DNA of 64,000 nucleotides from Pseudoalteromonas sp. '520P1 No. 423' (GTDB lineage: Bacteria > Pseudomonadota > Gammaproteobacteria > Enterobacterales > Alteromonadaceae), in the NCBI RefSeq assembly GCF_001269985.1, contig NZ_BBZB01000001.1, positions 992,001 through 1,056,000 of the forward strand, in the 5' to 3' direction. A model generated the notes under the pieces. The model was given only the letters and a program-made list of their open reading frames with translations. It was not told the origin of the DNA and did no database searches. Positions 37,459 through 45,463 of the stretch are shown here, in pieces; position 1 is the first letter of the stretch, and every line of letters starts with the position of its first letter. The translations under genes and the position numbers were made by a program.

Positions 37459-38343
37459 TTAGTTTTCGTCGTAGATTTCACCACCCAGAATTTCGGTCAT
37501 AACGGCTTTCATCGTTACTTGCTTATTCTGTTTAGTAAATTCACTAGAAGGAAGTTCCGCAGCATCTACCTGATGCTCAGAAAGTTTAGTAACCACCAAT
37601 GAGTTCAATTGAGGATTGGATTCGTTTTCAACTAAAGCATAAGCAGCACCATTTCCATGGTGTACACTTGTGTATGAAAAGCCATCTTTTACTATACCTA
37701 AATTTGTAGCCGCAGCAACAATTGCCTGTGTATGTCGATAGTTAGAATTGTCAGTTAATTGCCCTGATAACTTCAACGTAGTACCGAGCATACTTACATC
37801 TAAAAGCTTCAAATCCCTTTGGGCTTCCAATTCACCAATGTCATAATCATCAAAAAATGAATCTTGAACTTTGGTATTGTCGGCTGTTGCTCCTTCTCCC
37901 TTACCATCAGCTGTTCGCTCTGTAATCTCCGCAAGACACGTATCTGGCTTTTCAGCTGCGTACATGACATTTACTTCACCACGATGGTGATTGTATCGAC
38001 CATCTGTACCGTTTCCGTAATAGATCGCTGAATCATAGCCGGTCTCTTGAATGCGGTACATTTTCGAATTCTTAGGAATTTCTTGATATGGTACGGAATG
38101 AGAGCGTCCAGATAACTTTGACTCTACATGACGGCTAATTTCATCAACAACCACATTTCGAACTTCATTCATTCCAACATCATCAGCTAAGGAATCATCC
38201 TTTGCATTTATTGCTTCTAGAACTGCAAATGGCAGTTTTTTCATAGGAATGCTTTCAATCTCTTGGGCTGGAATTGTTTCGCCTGCAATTTTACTAATTA
38301 GTCTAGCTGCATAAACTAGGTCCTTTTTTTCTATCGTGCTCAT
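37459..38343 (-). CDS. RES-domain protein (possible NAD-degrading toxin)
   Basis: 294 residues. An N-terminal helical extension of about 90 residues is followed by a RES-type domain: KMYRIQETGYDSAIYYGNG, RYNHHRGEVNVMYAAEKPDT, CLAEITERT, then LKLLDVSMLGTTLKL and RHTQAIVAAATNLGIVKDGF. RES toxins degrade NAD+ (ADP-ribosyltransferase-like fold). Characteristic arginine and tyrosine positions appear kept. AGGAAAG is 9-10 nt upstream of the ATG. It is convergent with the HTH/DUF2384-like gene, and the two are the last genes of the island. Confidence 0.75.
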   Translation of the reverse strand: MSTIEKKDLVYAARLISKIAGETIPAQEIESIPMKKLPFAVLEAINAKDDSLADDVGMNEVRNVVVDEISRHVESKLSGRSHSVPYQEIPKNSKMYRIQETGYDSAIYYGNGTDGRYNHHRGEVNVMYAAEKPDTCLAEITERTADGKGEGATADNTKVQDSFFDDYDIGELEAQRDLKLLDVSMLGTTLKLSGQLTDNSNYRHTQAIVAAATNLGIVKDGFSYTSVHHGNGAAYALVENESNPQLNSLVVTKLSEHQVDAAELPSSEFTKQNKQVTMKAVMTEILGGEIYDEN

Positions 38344-38940
38344 TATAATTTACTTTCCTCAAAAATTTAGTTTCCATTGGATTATCCTTTGGAGTGTAAA
38401 AAAAAGTGAAAACAAGTCTTCACCGTAAATATTGCATTGTGTTAAATCTAAGATTAGAACTGAATGCAACGTAACATAATGAAGATAAAAAGTTTTTTAT
38501 TCAATATAAAGATGTAACCTTTAGTTTGTTAGCATGAAAAACAACCATGTTTATACACTTGAAAGTAGTATGCTAGATAAGAGAGAGCTTATTGAAGTGA
38601 ATTAGGAGGCTTAGGGTTTTATTCTCGAATAGATATTAATTACTCTATATGCAGTTTGTTTTTCTGAATAAAAGTCTGTCTAGTGAAATTTGGGAAGTCC
38701 ATTTTTATTGTGTTTTTAATAAATATGCCGCTTTAGAATAAAATCGATTTTGATAAAAATGTAAAGAGGCTTGATAAAAATCAGCTGATCTTTACGTTTT
38801 TTGTTTTATTCTATGTATTTAAGGTGATTAATTATTTAATTTGTCATTATTAACTTGAATTTAAATGGAAATATAACGAACGAACGAGCTTTACGCTCTT
38901 TAAATTGTAAGTCTTCCTTTTTAGGAAACGTAAAATTTAT
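38344..38940. other. AT-rich noncoding tail of the island with inverted repeats
   Basis: About 600 bp without a credible ORF. It contains a nested inverted repeat: AGAATAAAA near 38734 with TTTTATTCT near 38803 outside, and GTAAAGA (38761-38767) with TCTTTAC (38789-38795) inside, the latter followed by T6. A short GAGC/GCTC hairpin lies near 38888. GInts are described as ending in a short AT-rich region, so the right border is probably here. Confidence 0.55.
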
Positions 38941-38947
38941 AGCTTAG

Positions 38948-38987
38948 AGAATAAAAAAACCAGCTTAATAGCTGGTTTTTTTATTCT
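38948..38987. terminator. Long bidirectional terminator hairpin
   Basis: A perfect 17-bp stem (AGAATAAAAAAACCAGC at 38948-38964 with its complement at 38971-38987) and a 6-nt loop; the A/T runs serve both strands. It ends the leftward TIGR03899-like gene and is the first clearly chromosomal feature right of the island. Confidence 0.88.
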
Positions 38988-39009
38988 GAAATTTATATTC
39001 GGATTAGGA

Positions 39010-39888
39010 TTATTTCCAACTGAATTCAAAATCTCTGGCGAATATCGATTCTAATTGCTGTTTAAATTGATTATTTATACTGGTATTGGATAACTGGGTT
39101 AGCTCGTTGCCTGTTTGTGTTAACTTATAATAATTGAGTACTAAACCTGAGGTTTTTGCTTTTAAAGTTAACTCGATATTCTTAAAATTAAGTTTATATT
39201 CATCACCAAATTTTAATTCTGCAGATTCTATTTCTTGCCCATAAATAATATCAATGTCTATTAAAGTCAAAATATCAGGGAAGTTTAACCCGGCTTTACT
39301 TAAATTTAAGTGAGGTTTGTTTTGTAAGCGTAAAAAGCTAAATAACGATGGTTTTTTGTAATAACCTAATAAAATCAGGCTGCCGTTATCTATTGGGCTA
39401 CGGGCACTTAAGCTACTACAAAGTTGTAATGAGCTGGCTTCTTTTTGCGTCATTTGCTTTAAGGTTAATAAGCTTTTATAAGAAAAAGTGCCGGGCTTGG
39501 TGGTTTCACCCATCATTATTTTAGCCCAGAGTTTTTGCATTTTTTTGTTGGAACTATCTTCTGCCAGGCTAATAAATCTCTCAACCCAGTCAGGATCGGG
39601 TTCTTGTTCTGCGCTTGTTTGAGGGCAGTACTCTAAAGCGAGTGCCATAATAGATTCAATATTTTGCTGTTTTCGAAGTAGTGCAAGTCTTTGTCTTTTT
39701 TGTGCCCTTTGTTGCAAAGAATCACTCATATCAAAAGTATATTTAGGTGCAACACCATGGCGATCAGCTATTTTATTTTCTTGTTTGAGCAAAGGTTGTA
39801 TCGGTTCACTTTTATGAACCTCAGTACCGAGTTTCTTTTTAATAATAAACGATAAGTTATCACTTATTGTAGATACTTTAAGTTGCAT
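39010..39888 (-). CDS. TIGR03899/DUF2806-like protein
   Basis: 292 residues, no signal peptide. The recognisable part is the central region with DPDWVERFISLAEDSSNKKM and QKLWAKIMMGETTKPGTFSYKSL, then LKQMTQKEASSL. This fits the DUF2806/TIGR03899 group found in Vibrio and Alteromonadales. No function is established. It overlaps the upstream SRPBCC gene by 11 nt, so the two are one operon ending at the hairpin 38948-38987. Confidence 0.65.
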   Translation of the reverse strand: MQLKVSTISDNLSFIIKKKLGTEVHKSEPIQPLLKQENKIADRHGVAPKYTFDMSDSLQQRAQKRQRLALLRKQQNIESIMALALEYCPQTSAEQEPDPDWVERFISLAEDSSNKKMQKLWAKIMMGETTKPGTFSYKSLLTLKQMTQKEASSLQLCSSLSARSPIDNGSLILLGYYKKPSLFSFLRLQNKPHLNLSKAGLNFPDILTLIDIDIIYGQEIESAELKFGDEYKLNFKNIELTLKAKTSGLVLNYYKLTQTGNELTQLSNTSINNQFKQQLESIFARDFEFSWK

Positions 39889-40423
39889 TTTGTGAGTCGC
39901 TTTTTATTGCTGAATTCATTTCTGTTTGGCTTTTTATATTTTTTAAACCTAACTCTAGCGTAGGTGATATTATATATTTTATTAGCAATACTTGATAACC
40001 GGCAATAATAGCTGCGTGGTTATTACCTGTTATTTGCCAAGTTACTTGTGTACTCGTTTTCTCTTTTTTAAAATTAAAAGAAGACGTTGCTAAATGTTCG
40101 TTATTAAAAATAATATTATAATTTACGCTTGAACTATTAACCTGAGTAACTGTTAACTCTCCACGACCAGATTGACCTGACCAAGCTAGGTTTGCGCCAA
40201 CACCTTGGGTTTTTGTACCTAAGGTGGTTTTATATGAAGGGTCGATTACTTCCCATGGAGACCAAGTGGGCCATAGCTTAAAATCATTTACCCAATATTG
40301 AATAGCTTGCGGTGCTGCATTAATGTTAATGCTTTTTTTAATGTTATAGTGTGTTGGTAAAAATAAGCCAATAATAATTAAGCTTAATAAAAAAATAAAA
40401 GCGTATTTAAGTAGTCGTTTCAT
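39878..40423 (-). CDS. SRPBCC-family protein with N-terminal membrane anchor
   Basis: 181 residues. One membrane helix (LLKYAFIFLLSLIIIGLFL, about 3-21) is followed by a START/polyketide-cyclase-like domain: NINAAPQAIQYWVNDFKLWP and TWSPWEVIDPSYKTTLGTKT, ending in the long C-terminal helix. Such domains bind hydrophobic ligands; the ligand here is unknown. It is first in a two-gene operon with the TIGR03899-like gene. Confidence 0.75.
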   Translation of the reverse strand: MKRLLKYAFIFLLSLIIIGLFLPTHYNIKKSININAAPQAIQYWVNDFKLWPTWSPWEVIDPSYKTTLGTKTQGVGANLAWSGQSGRGELTVTQVNSSSVNYNIIFNNEHLATSSFNFKKEKTSTQVTWQITGNNHAAIIAGYQVLLIKYIISPTLELGLKNIKSQTEMNSAIKSDSQNAT

Positions 40424-40698
40424 TAAGCCTCTTTGTTGCTTATGAGCTCTAGTTTAATAAATTATAAAATTTTATTTGTTATATATTCAATGTATTAAAA
40501 TCCAATATTAAATGAAGTTAAACAAAAATGGTTTGTTATGCAATTGATATTAATTGTTTGAGCACTACATTTTTTGATGATTTATCAACTATAATGATTG
40601 AGGGATATTTAGCGCTTCCAAATATCTATATTAATAGTATTATAACAATAAACATAACTTTCACATTTATGTAAATATTTGTTCATTATTGAGGTGAC

Positions 40699-42903
40699 AT
40701 GACCGAAGCAGACCATGATGACTTCCTGTTTTTACAAGAGGATGAGCCTGAACAAGAAATTCAGCACACTGAATTTTGGGATGTGCTTATAGTTGATGAT
40801 GATTCTGAAATACATTCAGTGACACAACTGGCGCTGTCTGGTGTTTTGTTTTGGGATAAACCCTTAAGGTTCTCTCATGCATATTCAGGTAAAGAGGCGA
40901 TTGACTTCTTATCTAAAAACCACAATATAGCTGTAGTTTTACTTGATGTTGTTATGGAAAGTGACGACGCAGGTTTAAATGCAGTTAAACATATTCGTGA
41001 AACCCTTAAAAACAATAATATTCGTATCATTTTAAGAACGGGGCAACCTGGTTATGCGCCTGAAGAGCAGGTCATACGTGAATACGATATCAATGACTAT
41101 AAAACAAAAACAGAATTAACACGTAGTAAACTTGTAACTTCTTTAGTGGCTGCTATTCGCTCATATGAGCAACTTCGTCAATTAGAGCTGCAAAGTCTTG
41201 GGCTAGAAAAAGTTATTTCAGCTTCAAAATCAATTCTTGGTATTACAGATATTCATGATTTTTCAAATGCCGTAGTAACACAGTTGGCTGATATTTTAGA
41301 CTGCCCTGCGTTAGGTGTTTTGTGTGCTAAAACAAATAATGAGTTGCTTATATTAGGTGGCAGTTCAGAGTATCAAGGCTCAGTGGGGCTAGGTATTGAA
41401 CAGCTGGATAATGGTCGTGCCATACATCAAATTCAAAATTGTATAACACACAGAAAACTGCAAATAACCGAGTTTGATATTACCTTTATATTAAATGCAA
41501 ATGAACAGCAGTCAGCCGTTTTTCTTGAACTTACAAACCCGCCATCTCAAGCACAATTACAGTTTGCAGAAATATTTTTAACTAATGTAGATGTTGGCTT
41601 TGATAATATAAAACTTTTCAATAGTTTGAGAAATTCTGCTTTTAAAGATGCATTAACGGGTTTATCTAACAGAACAGATTTTGTTGATAAAGTATCAACC
41701 TATGCAACTGAGCAAGGACAAAGTAACCGCTTATTTTTGATTGATATTTCACAGTTTTCAGATATTAATAATGGCTTAGGGCAAGACATAGGTAATTTAT
41801 TATTGAAATCTGTTGTCACTAGATTACAAGAAGAATTACCAGATGCGAGTTTATTATCGCGAATCGGTGCTGATGTATTTGCAGTAGTTATCGATAAATC
41901 TCTATTAGAGCCTGAACGATTAAATGAACTATTAAATGTACCTTTAAGAGCGGGTGAGCATTTATTACCGATAGATTTTACATTTGGTATTTGTGATGGT
42001 GAGCACTTTAATAAAAGCGGTTTGCAAACATTAAAAAGCGCTTATATTGCACTGAATTTAGCAAAAACCAAATCTCAAAATAATTATGAGTTTTACCTTC
42101 CTGAAATGGAAGAAAAAATGACATGGCGATTAGGTATTATTCGTCAGTTAAGACAAGACTTCGCTGATAATAAATTGAAAGTATGGTATCAACCACAAAT
42201 TGATTTTAAAAATTTAAAAATGATAGGTTGCGAGGCTTTATTACGTTGGCCTGCCAGCGATGGTAGCTTTATTTCTCCAGCTGTTTTTGTGCCGCTAGCA
42301 GAAGATGCAGGAATGATAGTTGAAATAGGTCAATGGGTACTTGAAAAAGCCTGTATGCAGCAAAAACAGCTAGAATCAGAAGGTTATAGAGTAAGAATGG
42401 CAGTGAATGTATCAGTGCCTCAGTTTAGGAACCCTAACTATGTGCAACAAGTAAAAGATACCTTAGATAAATATGGTGTTGATCCTAGCTGTTTAGAGCT
42501 TGAAGTAACTGAAAGCGTTGTAATGGATGATCCTCAAGCTGTGATCAATGTATTAACTGAATTAAAAGATTATGGTATTGAGATTGCGATAGATGATTTT
42601 GGTACAGGATTTTCGTCATTAAGTTACTTGCAAAAATTGCCTATCAGCCGCATTAAAATAGATCGCGCTTTTGTAAAAGATATCCCTGAAAAAGATGCCG
42701 GTGCAATTGCTGAACTGATTGTTTCTTTAGGTAAAAAAATGAACCTAAAAACCATAGCTGAAGGCATAGAAACACAAGACCAAGCTAATTACCTTATAAA
42801 TTTAGGTTGTGATGAAGCACAGGGCTTTATGTATTCAAAACCTTTACCAGCACAAGAGCTAATTGAATTTGTAAAATGTAATGGCATAAATCTCGATAGC
42901 TAA
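40699..42903 (+). CDS. Response regulator REC-DUF3369-GGDEF-EAL (c-di-GMP phosphodiesterase)
   Basis: 734 residues. The receiver domain spans about 25-150 with phosphoacceptor D83 (VVLLDVVMES) and the downstream lysine in YKTKTEL. A DUF3369/GAF-like domain follows at about 170-300, then a GGDEF fold with degenerate signature (RIGADVFAVVI) and a full EAL domain from about 475. The EAL domain keeps CEALLRW, VNVSVPQF, LEVTES, IAIDDFGTGFSSL, RIKIDR and AEGIE, so it should hydrolyse c-di-GMP. GAGGTGAC is a strong ribosome site. No cognate kinase is adjacent. Confidence 0.9.
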   Translation: MTEADHDDFLFLQEDEPEQEIQHTEFWDVLIVDDDSEIHSVTQLALSGVLFWDKPLRFSHAYSGKEAIDFLSKNHNIAVVLLDVVMESDDAGLNAVKHIRETLKNNNIRIILRTGQPGYAPEEQVIREYDINDYKTKTELTRSKLVTSLVAAIRSYEQLRQLELQSLGLEKVISASKSILGITDIHDFSNAVVTQLADILDCPALGVLCAKTNNELLILGGSSEYQGSVGLGIEQLDNGRAIHQIQNCITHRKLQITEFDITFILNANEQQSAVFLELTNPPSQAQLQFAEIFLTNVDVGFDNIKLFNSLRNSAFKDALTGLSNRTDFVDKVSTYATEQGQSNRLFLIDISQFSDINNGLGQDIGNLLLKSVVTRLQEELPDASLLSRIGADVFAVVIDKSLLEPERLNELLNVPLRAGEHLLPIDFTFGICDGEHFNKSGLQTLKSAYIALNLAKTKSQNNYEFYLPEMEEKMTWRLGIIRQLRQDFADNKLKVWYQPQIDFKNLKMIGCEALLRWPASDGSFISPAVFVPLAEDAGMIVEIGQWVLEKACMQQKQLESEGYRVRMAVNVSVPQFRNPNYVQQVKDTLDKYGVDPSCLELEVTESVVMDDPQAVINVLTELKDYGIEIAIDDFGTGFSSLSYLQKLPISRIKIDRAFVKDIPEKDAGAIAELIVSLGKKMNLKTIAEGIETQDQANYLINLGCDEAQGFMYSKPLPAQELIEFVKCNGINLDS

Positions 42904-43034
42904 CTTAAACCCCTCTAATCAGTTATTTAAAATATTGAGCAGAGTAGATAATTACCTGCTTAATATTTAAACAATTCACCTTAGCGTTAAACTCGTGTAT
43001 AATCCGCACCCTTTGCATTTACTAGAGTCATTGA

Positions 43035-45263
43035 ATGATAGCTTTATCACCACATAGCGGACTTTTCTCTTATCCAAAATATTGGGCTGAGTGTTACGAT
43101 ACATCGCCTTTTTTACCGACTACACGCGCTGAAATGGACGCGTTAGGCTGGGATAGCTGTGACATTATAGTGGTTACTGGTGATGCTTATGTAGATCATC
43201 CAAGCTTTGGTATGGCAGTAATAGGCCGAGTTTTAGAGGCGCAAGGTTTTAGAGTTGGTATTATTTCTCAGCCTGATTGGTCAAATAAAAACGCCTTTAT
43301 GGAGCTTGGTAAGCCAAATCTATTTTATGGTGTGACCGCAGGTAATATGGATTCAATGATTAATCGTTATACTGCAGAAAAGCGTATGCGACATGATGAT
43401 GCTTATACACCTGATAATGTGGGTGGAAAACGCCCAGACCGTGCTGTATTGGTTTATAGTCAAAGATGTAAAGAAGCATATAAAGATGTGCCTGTTGTAA
43501 TTGGTGGTATTGAGGCGAGTTTACGCCGTATTGCTCATTTTGATTATTGGTCTGAAAAAGTACGTCGTAGTGTTATTTTTGATGCTAAAGCAGATATTCT
43601 AGTTTACGGTAATGCTGAGCGTCCTTTAGTTGAAATAGCGCATAGAATAGCAAATGGTGAAGCGCCATCCCAAATCCATAATGTACGTGGTACAGCTGTT
43701 ATTCGTAAAGAGCCTTTGCCGGGTTGGCGCGGTTCTGATTCAACAGCAATCGATAAAATTGGTAAAATAGATCCGATCCCAAACCCTTATGGTGCTGATG
43801 ATGTTGGCTGTGATAAATCAGAGTTTAAGCAAGCTGGTATAGATTTAGCTGAAGAAGCAGCAAAACCTATCATGGTGCAGCCTCATAAAACAAAAAAAGA
43901 ACGTCAAAAGCCATGGGAAAATACCTATGTTAAACTGCCTGCTTTTGAACAAGTAAGTGTTAATAAACCTTTATATGCACATGCTTCTCGTATTTTGCAT
44001 CAAGAAACAAACTCTGGTTGTGCACGAGCACTATTCCAACGTCACGGTGATCGCCATATTTGGGTAAACCCGCCTGCGATCCCACTTGAAACTGAAGAAA
44101 TGGATCACGTATTTGATTTACCTTATCAACGCGTACCTCACCCAAGCTATGGTGATAAAAAGATCCCAGCGTTTGATATGATCAAAACTTCTGTAAATAT
44201 TATGCGTGGTTGTTTTGGTGGTTGTTCTTTCTGTTCTATTACGGAGCATGAAGGGCGTGTTATTCAAAGTCGCTCTGAAGAATCTATCATAAATGAAATT
44301 GAACAGATCAGAGATAAAGTACCTGGTTTTACTGGTGTCATTTCTGATTTAGGCGGTCCAACCGCTAACATGTACAAATTAAGATGTAAGAGCAAAAAAG
44401 CCGAGAGTACGTGTCGCCGTTTATCTTGTGTTTTCCCTGACATTTGTAAGCATATGGATACGGATCATAGCCCAACAATATCGCTTTATAAAAAAGCACG
44501 TGAAGTTAAAGGTATTAAAAAGATCTTAATTGCATCGGGTGTGCGTTACGATCTAGCCATTGAAGATCCGCGTTATATTAAAGAGCTTGCAACACATCAT
44601 GTAGGTGGTTATTTAAAAATTGCACCAGAGCATACAGAAGAAGGTCCATTATCTCGTATGATGAAACCTGGTATGGGCACATATGATAAATTCAAAGAGC
44701 TATTTGATAAATACTCTAAAGAAGCGGGTAAAAAGCAGTATTTGATCCCTTATTTTATATCTGCGCACCCAGGTACCACAGATAAAGATATGGTTAACTT
44801 GGCAATTTGGTTAAAGTCACAAAACTTTAAATTAGATCAAGTACAAAACTTTTATCCATCTCCTATGGCAAATGCAACGACCATTTACCATACAGAAATG
44901 AACTCGTTGCGTAATATTAAAAATAATAAAGATGAAGTACCAGTGCCAAAAGGTGCACGTCAGCGTCGCTTACACAAAGCAATTTTACGTTACCACGATC
45001 CATCTGGTTGGCCGATTATTCGTGAAGCGTTACGTAAAATGGGCATGGCTAATTTAATTGGTAAAGCACCGCAGCATTTAGTACCACCAGAATCGCGTGA
45101 AGAAAAACGAGGTTCAGCTAAAGGCAATGGCAAATATCAAAATGCTAAGCCAGGTACAGCTAAAAAGGGCGGTCGTCCAGCTTTATCTCGCCATACAGGT
45201 TCTAGCCAGTTTAATACTGCTAATACTAAACCGCGTGTTGGCGGTAATAAAAAGCGTAAGTAA
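43035..45263 (+). CDS. ygiQ: YgiQ-family radical SAM protein
   Basis: 742 residues, the usual size. The N-terminal UPF0313 region starts [20 protein letters not shown]. The radical SAM cluster motif [19 protein letters not shown] (CxxxCxxC) is at about 395-402. A lysine/glycine-rich basic tail follows. The substrate of this conserved radical SAM enzyme is not established. Monocistronic as far as can be seen. Confidence 0.92.
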   Translation: MIALSPHSGLFSYPKYWAECYDTSPFLPTTRAEMDALGWDSCDIIVVTGDAYVDHPSFGMAVIGRVLEAQGFRVGIISQPDWSNKNAFMELGKPNLFYGVTAGNMDSMINRYTAEKRMRHDDAYTPDNVGGKRPDRAVLVYSQRCKEAYKDVPVVIGGIEASLRRIAHFDYWSEKVRRSVIFDAKADILVYGNAERPLVEIAHRIANGEAPSQIHNVRGTAVIRKEPLPGWRGSDSTAIDKIGKIDPIPNPYGADDVGCDKSEFKQAGIDLAEEAAKPIMVQPHKTKKERQKPWENTYVKLPAFEQVSVNKPLYAHASRILHQETNSGCARALFQRHGDRHIWVNPPAIPLETEEMDHVFDLPYQRVPHPSYGDKKIPAFDMIKTSVNIMRGCFGGCSFCSITEHEGRVIQSRSEESIINEIEQIRDKVPGFTGVISDLGGPTANMYKLRCKSKKAESTCRRLSCVFPDICKHMDTDHSPTISLYKKAREVKGIKKILIASGVRYDLAIEDPRYIKELATHHVGGYLKIAPEHTEEGPLSRMMKPGMGTYDKFKELFDKYSKEAGKKQYLIPYFISAHPGTTDKDMVNLAIWLKSQNFKLDQVQNFYPSPMANATTIYHTEMNSLRNIKNNKDEVPVPKGARQRRLHKAILRYHDPSGWPIIREALRKMGMANLIGKAPQHLVPPESREEKRGSAKGNGKYQNAKPGTAKKGGRPALSRHTGSSQFNTANTKPRVGGNKKRK

Positions 45264-45393
45264 TACCAATTGTATTAATTAACTTCTCATTCAGCGGGAG
45301 TTAAAAGCGCTTTAGACAAGGTAAATAATTGAAGTCATAGTTATTCTATTTCTAAATTATTTAACGCAATATAAACCGCTTTTAAACCCGCCT
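45263..45393. repeat. Intergenic long inverted repeat
   Basis: Arms at 45294-45330 and 45354-45391 are imperfect inverted copies of about 37 nt (GCGGGAGTTAAAAGCGCTTT against AAACCGCTTTTAAACCCGC). They flank a 23-nt loop and are preceded by TAATACCAATTGTATTAATT. The element lies between ygiQ and the convergent S9 peptidase gene and is noncoding. It looks like a dispersed chromosomal repeat and might also act as a terminator, but it has no T-run. Confidence 0.75.
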
Positions 45394-45463
45394 TACAGGA
45401 GCCTCTGGGGATTTACACTTCGTTGTTATGTTATCTTTTAAGGTTAGCTTCAAGAATTAAGCG

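Larger units (their letters stand above)
22655..38900. mobile_element. GInt-type genomic island with a type II CBASS cargo (ends approximate)
   Basis: The element has the three parts described for GInts: a ginABCD-like operon of three tyrosine recombinases plus a small HTH protein at one end (22738-28243), a variable cargo, and a short AT-rich noncoding 3' end (about 38344-38900). It sits between the ssb terminator and the terminator of an unrelated chromosomal gene. I could not find a convincing direct repeat at the two ends, so the borders are only bracketed (left 22653-22737, right 38344-38947). A short inverted repeat ACTACGC/GCGTAGT at 22694-22716 may belong to the left end. GInt architecture is established knowledge; its application here is inference from gene order and motifs. 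Confidence 0.75.

Noticed and set aside
22653..38947. Direct-repeat attachment sites bounding the island
   Set aside because: Comparison of the two gap regions by eye gave only short AT-rich coincidences, so no att coordinates are claimed.
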